Positions 59,497-64,000 of a DNA stretch of 64,000 nt are shown here, piece after piece. Source of the stretch: Candidatus Chryseobacterium colombiense (GTDB lineage: Bacteria; Bacteroidota; Bacteroidia; Flavobacteriales; Weeksellaceae). Below the pieces are notes generated by a model, which was not told where the DNA came from, searched no databases, and was given only the letters and a program-made list of their open reading frames with translations. Made by a program: the position numbers and the translations under genes. Every line of letters starts with the position of its first letter. Position 1 is the first letter of the stretch. The DNA lies in the NCBI GenBank assembly GCA_029203185.1, contig CP119310.1, positions 2,920,001 to 2,984,000 on the forward strand. The letters run 5' to 3'.

Positions 59497-60999
59497 TTGA
59501 AAACACTAGTTTTTGTATTGTTATCCACTGTTTGTACAGCGCAGAAAACAGATCAATACACTCAGATACTTCTGTCAAAAAAACTTGGCAAGGAAGTCAA
59601 ATTTTACTCGAACGGATATGGCATTGCAGTCAATGCAGGATCCACAGAATACGGTATTGTAGACTCTACGGGAGTGATTACCTATACTGCTCCGGCTAAA
59701 AACGAAATAGCTCACCTCTATAAGGACCGATTTGTTGTAAAAATAAAAGATAAAGATCCGAAGAAAGAGAATATGGCATTAGTGGATGAGAAAGGAAAGC
59801 TGTTAATTCCCTTTGATACCCATAAAATTAATCCTTCCTGGAGCATTAAAAGAAGACTTATCGTATCTAAGAACGGAAAAGAAGGAATTTTCGACTACGA
59901 AGGAAGAGAGATCATTCCTTATACTGATAAAATAAAATTTGCGGGTGAAAACCGTTTTTTTGTAAAAAAAGATAATATCTGGCAGATTTATGATTCGGAA
60001 GGAAAATTAAAAAGCGACAGAGAGTTCAAAGAAAATCTTCATTTTTATAAAAATAAGGTTTACATTCCTACAGGTGAGAAACAAGGAGAAATCGTTGATA
60101 ACGATGGGATAACGTTGAATACTATATCTAACAGTAATATAGATAATATAGGGGGATATCCTTTCTTGGTCACCAAAAATCCTGCTACCAGTAAATATGG
60201 AATTATCGATGTTCAGGAAAACCGATTTGCTGATGAAATCTACGATGAAGTATTCTTAGGAACACGGTATATTTATTTCATCAAAAACGAAAAAATAAGC
60301 ATCTTTTCAAAAGAAGCAAAGAAGATCTATTCTACAGATTTTGACTACGTAAAATCGTTATTTAATGATTTATTCAGTACCCAAAAAAGCCTTAAAAACC
60401 CAAAAATGGCTGTTATACGTATTGATGGAGAAATTTTGATTCCAAAGGAATATGATAATATTGAAGGGATTAAAATTGCAGGAAATAACTTTATTTATCT
60501 GATAAAGGATAACAACCAAAGACTTTTGGATAAGGATTTAAAAGATGTTTTAGAGCCCGGATATCAAATTGAGAAAATCTTTCCCAATAGCCTATTTCTC
60601 AAAAAAGAAGGAGTATTTTACAAATTTTCGGTAACGGATAAAAAATATGAAGAGCTTAAAAAAGTTGCTTCAATTAAAGAGAATGGGATTTTTTATTATC
60701 CACAAAATATGTTTCCTGCTATCGTCTGTAAAAACTATGACAATTTATACGGGATTATAGATGAGAATGGAAAAGAGGTTGTACCTTTTATATACGACGA
60801 TATCAATGCTTTTCTTCCGGATAATGAGATCGTTATACAGAAAGAAAAGAAATACGGCGTTACCAATTACCAGAATGAACCTTTGAAAGATGTAGTATAT
60901 GACAAGATTTCAGTGGATAAGGATGGTATAAAGCTTATAAAGGATAAAGGAACAGAATACCTGTATTTTACCAATTCTGAAACAGATAACAAGCTATAA
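59497..60999 (+). CDS. WG-repeat secreted protein
   Basis: This 500-residue protein starts at TTG and has a signal peptide (MKTLVFVLLSTVCTAQ). The mature part consists of WG-type repeats, with G-I-[IV]-D or GI-[FV] strands such as YGIVDSTGVITY, EGIFDYEGREIIP and YGIIDENGKEVVPFIYDDI, giving a beta-propeller-like or solenoid fold. WG-repeat proteins are thought to bind partners outside the cytoplasm. Six bases separate it from rsmI, so they may be co-transcribed despite unrelated roles. Confidence 0.85.
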   Translation: MKTLVFVLLSTVCTAQKTDQYTQILLSKKLGKEVKFYSNGYGIAVNAGSTEYGIVDSTGVITYTAPAKNEIAHLYKDRFVVKIKDKDPKKENMALVDEKGKLLIPFDTHKINPSWSIKRRLIVSKNGKEGIFDYEGREIIPYTDKIKFAGENRFFVKKDNIWQIYDSEGKLKSDREFKENLHFYKNKVYIPTGEKQGEIVDNDGITLNTISNSNIDNIGGYPFLVTKNPATSKYGIIDVQENRFADEIYDEVFLGTRYIYFIKNEKISIFSKEAKKIYSTDFDYVKSLFNDLFSTQKSLKNPKMAVIRIDGEILIPKEYDNIEGIKIAGNNFIYLIKDNNQRLLDKDLKDVLEPGYQIEKIFPNSLFLKKEGVFYKFSVTDKKYEELKKVASIKENGIFYYPQNMFPAIVCKNYDNLYGIIDENGKEVVPFIYDDINAFLPDNEIVIQKEKKYGVTNYQNEPLKDVVYDKISVDKDGIKLIKDKGTEYLYFTNSETDNKL

Positions 61000-61077
61000 T
61001 AAAGTTATTTAATCATAAAAAAGGCATAAAATTTCTATAATTTAATGAGATAAAATGTATTGAATAACAAATTATAA

Positions 61078-61085
61078 TATCTTTG
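61078..61085 (+). promoter_or_regulatory. Putative -7 element for fabG
   Basis: TATCTTTG followed by C matches TAnnTTTG, about 100 bp before the fabG ATG. A TTG at 61060-61062 is slightly too close to be a normal -33. Confidence 0.45.
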
Positions 61086-61184
61086 CGGTCATTTAAATTT
61101 TATCTCTGTAAAATAATTACACATTAGTCTGCTTTAAAAAATGAAGACTGATAAGTTATAATAAAGAAATAATTGTCAATACAT

Positions 61185-61928
61185 ATGAAACTATTAGAAG
61201 GAAAAGTAGCGCTAATTACGGGAGCTACAAGAGGAATCGGAAGAGGAATCGCTGAAATATTTGCCAAGCAAGGGGCAAAAGTAGCATTCACTTACGCCGG
61301 TTCTGTAGACAAAGCGAAAGAATTAGAAGAAACTTTAAGTTCTGTAACTCAAATTAAGGGATATCAGTCGGATGCATCAGATTTTGATGCGGCTCAGACA
61401 TTAGTAGATGAAGTAATGGCTGAGTTCGGACAAATTGATATTCTGATAAACAATGCAGGTATCACCAGAGACAACTTGTTATTAAGAATGTCTAAAGATG
61501 ATTGGGATACCATTATTAAAGTAAACTTAGATTCAGTTTTCAACCTTACAAAGGCGGTTATCAAGCCAATGATGAAGGCAAAATCAGGATCTATCATCAA
61601 TATGACCTCTGTAGTTGGGATCAGCGGAAATGCTGGACAGGCAAATTATGCAGCTTCTAAGGCAGGAGTAATAGGATTTACAAAATCGGTTGCATTAGAA
61701 TTAGGTTCAAGAAATATCCGTTGCAATGCAATTGCTCCGGGATTCATTGCTACTGAAATGACTGCTGCTTTAGATGAAAAGGCAACTCAAAAATGGAATG
61801 AAGCAATTCCTATGAAAAAATTAGGAAAGCCTGAAGATATTGCTAATGCTTGTGTTTTCTTAGGAAGTGAAATGTCTTCTTACATTACAGGACAAACATT
61901 AAACGTTGACGGAGGACTGTTAACTTAA
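61185..61928 (+). CDS. fabG: 3-oxoacyl-ACP reductase FabG
   Basis: FabG reduces 3-oxoacyl-ACP with NADPH in fatty-acid synthesis. The protein of about 247 residues has TGATRGIGRGIAEIF, NNAGIT, and the catalytic Ser and YAASKAG set, followed by IAPGFIATEMTA and a C-terminal YITGQTLNVDGGLLT. I chose the ATG at 61185 (MKLLEGKVALITGATRG) in place of a TTG four codons earlier. Two hairpins follow the gene. Confidence 0.96.
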   Translation: MKLLEGKVALITGATRGIGRGIAEIFAKQGAKVAFTYAGSVDKAKELEETLSSVTQIKGYQSDASDFDAAQTLVDEVMAEFGQIDILINNAGITRDNLLLRMSKDDWDTIIKVNLDSVFNLTKAVIKPMMKAKSGSIINMTSVVGISGNAGQANYAASKAGVIGFTKSVALELGSRNIRCNAIAPGFIATEMTAALDEKATQKWNEAIPMKKLGKPEDIANACVFLGSEMSSYITGQTLNVDGGLLT

Positions 61929-61963
61929 AAATAGCAAAAAAGACAACTTTTATGTCGTTTTTC

Positions 61964-61994
61964 ACAAAAAAATACCTCATTTGAGGTATTTTTT
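61964..61994 (+). terminator. Terminator after fabG
   Basis: AAAAATACCTCA and TGAGGTATTTTT arms with almost no loop and a following T run form the main hairpin; a weaker GACA/TGTC hairpin lies just before it. Confidence 0.85.
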
Positions 61995-62110
61995 TGTGTT
62001 TATGATAGAATTAACTTTGTTACAAACTAAAGCCAAAAAACTAATATCATGAGAATCTTTTTATTTTATGATCAGGTAGTTAGAAGAAGGCCTTAATTGA
62101 GTAGCTTATA

Positions 62111-63148
62111 TTAATTAAAAACTTGGTTTTCCTGCTCCTGAACTCTAATGAAAGTTGTTCTTTTAGACAATTCTTTTAAAGTAGACGCACCCACATACGT
62201 ACAGGTAGAGCGAACGCCCCCTAAAATATCTTTTACCGTTTCTGATACGGGACCTTTATAGGCAACTTTCACGGTTTTTCCTTCCGAAGCACGGTATTCT
62301 GCAACACCACCTGAATGTTTATCCATAGCGGTTTTAGAACTCATCCCGTAAAATAATCTGAATTTTTTACCATTTTCTTCCACCATTTCACCGCTACTTT
62401 CATCATGTCCGGCAAACATTCCTCCAAGCATTACAAAATCTGCTCCGCCGCCAAATGCTTTGGCAACATCTCCAGGAACTTTACAGCCACCGTCTGCAAT
62501 GATGTGACCTTTCAGGCCATGCGCTGCATCAGCACATTCTATAATCGCTGAAAGCTGAGGATAGCCAACTCCTGTTTTTACGCGGGTTGTACATACAGAA
62601 CCTGGACCAATTCCAACTTTTATGATATCTGCACCGGCTAATAACAGCTCTTCAACCATTTCTCCGGTTACCACATTTCCTGCCATAATGATCTTATCAG
62701 GAAAATTGGTCCTTGCTTTCTTCACAAATCCCACGAAATGCTCAGAATACCCATTGGCTACATCTATGCAGAGAAACTCGATTTTCGGGTGATTTTCAAG
62801 GATCATTTTTATTTTCTCTTCATCAGCTTTTCCGGTTCCTGTACTTAGTGCGATATACTGATAGATTTCTTCGGGCTGGCTATTCAAAAATTGTGACCAT
62901 TCTTCGGGAGAGTAATGCTTATGAATGGCGGTAATAATATTATCTTTTGCCAATTCCACAGCCATTTCAAAAGTTCCCACCGTATCCATATTGGCTGCAA
63001 TGACGGGAGTTCCTTTCCATTTCTTTTTGGTATGTCTGAAGGTAAATTCTCTTTCTAAATTAACTTCTGAACGTGATTTTAAGGTCGAACGTTTCGGACG
63101 GAACATTACGTCTTTAAAACCCAGCTTTATTTCATATTCTATTCTCAT
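62111..63148 (-). CDS. guaC: GMP reductase
   Basis: GMP reductase converts GMP to IMP with NADPH. The 345-residue TIM barrel has GTPVIAANMDTVG, VGIGPGSVCTTRVKTGVGYPQ (catalytic Cys and loop) and IADGGCKVPGDVAKAFGGGADFVMLGG. The length (no CBS domains) and CTTRVKTGVG loop separate it from IMP dehydrogenase. It recycles purines and stands alone. Confidence 0.95.
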   Translation of the reverse strand: MRIEYEIKLGFKDVMFRPKRSTLKSRSEVNLEREFTFRHTKKKWKGTPVIAANMDTVGTFEMAVELAKDNIITAIHKHYSPEEWSQFLNSQPEEIYQYIALSTGTGKADEEKIKMILENHPKIEFLCIDVANGYSEHFVGFVKKARTNFPDKIIMAGNVVTGEMVEELLLAGADIIKVGIGPGSVCTTRVKTGVGYPQLSAIIECADAAHGLKGHIIADGGCKVPGDVAKAFGGGADFVMLGGMFAGHDESSGEMVEENGKKFRLFYGMSSKTAMDKHSGGVAEYRASEGKTVKVAYKGPVSETVKDILGGVRSTCTYVGASTLKELSKRTTFIRVQEQENQVFN

Positions 63149-63580
63149 AATTTGGAAAATTATTTTACTTAAAATTAGGAAAAAGATTGATTTGAAATTT
63201 GATTTAAAAAGATTTTATAAATTTTTTAATATAAATTTTCTCAAAGACTTGGATGATGACGGAGATTTTTAATTATAACCTTTTAACAGCATTAAAACCG
63301 ACTTAGGAAACTGAAGCGTTAAGAAAATTAAAAATTAATCCGTTAAAAAATTTCCACTGTTCGAGGCGCGAGACAAATTTTAAAATCAAAGCACAAATAT
63401 AGGATTCGCGCAAGTTTTGGGGATTTTAGGATTAAATTTTTAATTTTTAGCATTCAGATTCCAGGTCTTGAATTTTTCGTTCTTTTGTTTCAAGACAAAA
63501 GGATCATTGGACATAAAGAATACATAAGTATTTGGATTTTAAAATAATAAATAATATTAAAATTTTAATTAAAAAAACAA
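63149..63580. other. Gap between guaC and the lgt-like gene
   Basis: No gene is convincing here. The first part is AT-rich. The second part holds the repeat-like element at 63357-63505. Confidence 0.4.
63357..63505. repeat. Dispersed intergenic repeat-like element, family D
   Basis: The stretch contains GTTCGAGGCGCGAGAC, a GATTCGCGCAAGTTTTGGGG block, and arms GTCTTGAA/TTCAAGAC around a TCGTTCTTTTG loop (63466-63497). It resembles a repeat I recall from Chryseobacterium genomes. No second copy is in this window. Confidence 0.45.
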
Positions 63581-63588
63581 TATTTTTG
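63581..63588 (+). promoter_or_regulatory. Putative -7 element directly before the lgt-like gene
   Basis: TATTTTTG matches TAnnTTTG and ends five bases before the ATG at 63594, so the transcript may be leaderless. Confidence 0.45.
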
Positions 63589-63593
63589 GATTC

Positions 63594-64000
63594 ATGGATT
63601 TTCCTGTTACATTTCACATTTTCGGTAAAACGGTTCTTGCGCATCCTGTGTTTGAGACTTTGGGTATTTTCATCGGAATGCGTTTTTACTTCTATTTAAA
63701 ACGAAAATCAAAAGAAAAAATATCGTTCAATACTTCTGCGGCAGTACTTATCGGTGCAACAGCGGGAGCTTTATTCGGTTCAAAACTGATCGGAAACCTT
63801 GAAAATCCCTATAAACTTTTCGAACATTTTGATGTTAAAACATTCTGGACCAATAATACGATTGTAGGCGGACTTGCTTTTGGTTTAATTGGGGTGGAAC
63901 TGGCTAAAAAAATTGTAGGGCATAGAGAAAGTACTGGAGATTTAATTGTTTTTCCTTTGATGTTAGCCATTATTATTGGAAGGATTGGCTGTTTTTTGAC
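63594..64000 (+). CDS. lgt: Prolipoprotein diacylglyceryl transferase-like protein, truncated by window
   Basis: The frame from the ATG at 63594 runs off the right edge after about 135 residues. Hydrophobic segments alternate with short charged loops. The block NNTIVGGLAFGLIGVELAKKIVG, then HRESTGD and LMLAIIIGRIGCF match the Lgt central motif (GGL, GRIGNF-like). Here GRIGCF replaces the usual GRIGNF, so it may be an Lgt-like paralogue; the rest of the protein is needed to decide. Lgt attaches diacylglycerol to lipoprotein Cys at the inner membrane. Confidence 0.75.
   Translation, partial: MDFPVTFHIFGKTVLAHPVFETLGIFIGMRFYFYLKRKSKEKISFNTSAAVLIGATAGALFGSKLIGNLENPYKLFEHFDVKTFWTNNTIVGGLAFGLIGVELAKKIVGHRESTGDLIVFPLMLAIIIGRIGCFL

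Noticed and set aside
1..64000. tRNA, rRNA, CRISPR, transposase or prophage genes
   Set aside because: I looked through the gaps and both strands and saw no cloverleaf, repeat-spacer array, transposase or phage structural gene.

Overview
The window is a stretch of a low-GC Flavobacteriia chromosome, most like Chryseobacterium or a close relative in the Weeksellaceae. Supporting signs are a GLPGLI-family protein, a PorW/SprE-like type IX secretion lipoprotein, a bacteriocin-like peptide with a KISRENLKSIKGG leader, a MurF-alanine racemase fusion, many signal peptides ending in AQ, and Bacteroidota-type TAnnTTTG promoter elements. No rRNA, tRNA, insertion sequence, prophage or CRISPR array was seen. 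Both ends cut through genes: glmM on the left and an lgt-like gene on the right.

Layout. 0-12.2 kb: glmM, the translationally coupled feoA-feoB-Cys-rich protein operon, a GLPGLI protein and a TonB-receptor-like protein that share a promoter-like element, DinB and JmjC-like cupin proteins, a Cys-rich protein pair and an M14 peptidase. 12.4-24.4 kb: a bacteriocin-like precursor, then a continuous minus-strand island of ADP-ribose/NAD genes: KptA, two ADP-ribosylglycohydrolases, a class III sirtuin, two macrodomain proteins, a PARG-like protein, a DUF4291 gene broken by a frameshift, a divergent adenylosuccinate synthetase, a vWA protein, a 2OG-Fe(II) oxygenase, a NADAR protein and, at the upstream end, an NrtR-like Nudix regulator. 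24.4-46.2 kb: mostly housekeeping and envelope genes (lepA, an ECF sigma operon, kdsC-maf, porW/sprE-like, tsaB, yraN, rnr, rpiB). 46.2-51.5 kb: AT-rich spacers with DnaA-box-like sites, pgk, a methyltransferase, and mnmG flanked by two perfect parS palindromes. 51.5-64 kb: ybeY, a patatin-barrel protein, murF-alr, tdk, an acidic repeat protein, rsmI, a WG-repeat protein, fabG, guaC and the lgt-like gene.

The most notable system is the ADP-ribose island. Four near-identical 19-bp palindromes (TTGYGTTA-N4-TACRCWA) lie upstream of the nrtR-like gene, the NADAR gene (two copies) and the coiled-coil/vWA/PurA-like operon. This suggests one ADP-ribose- or NAD-sensing regulon whose products hydrolyse or process ADP-ribosyl marks on protein, DNA or RNA. 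Dispersed intergenic repeats sit between its sub-operons. I see many erasers but no clear ADP-ribosyltransferase toxin. The second notable signal is the parS pair with nearby DnaA boxes, which suggests the window lies near the replication origin.
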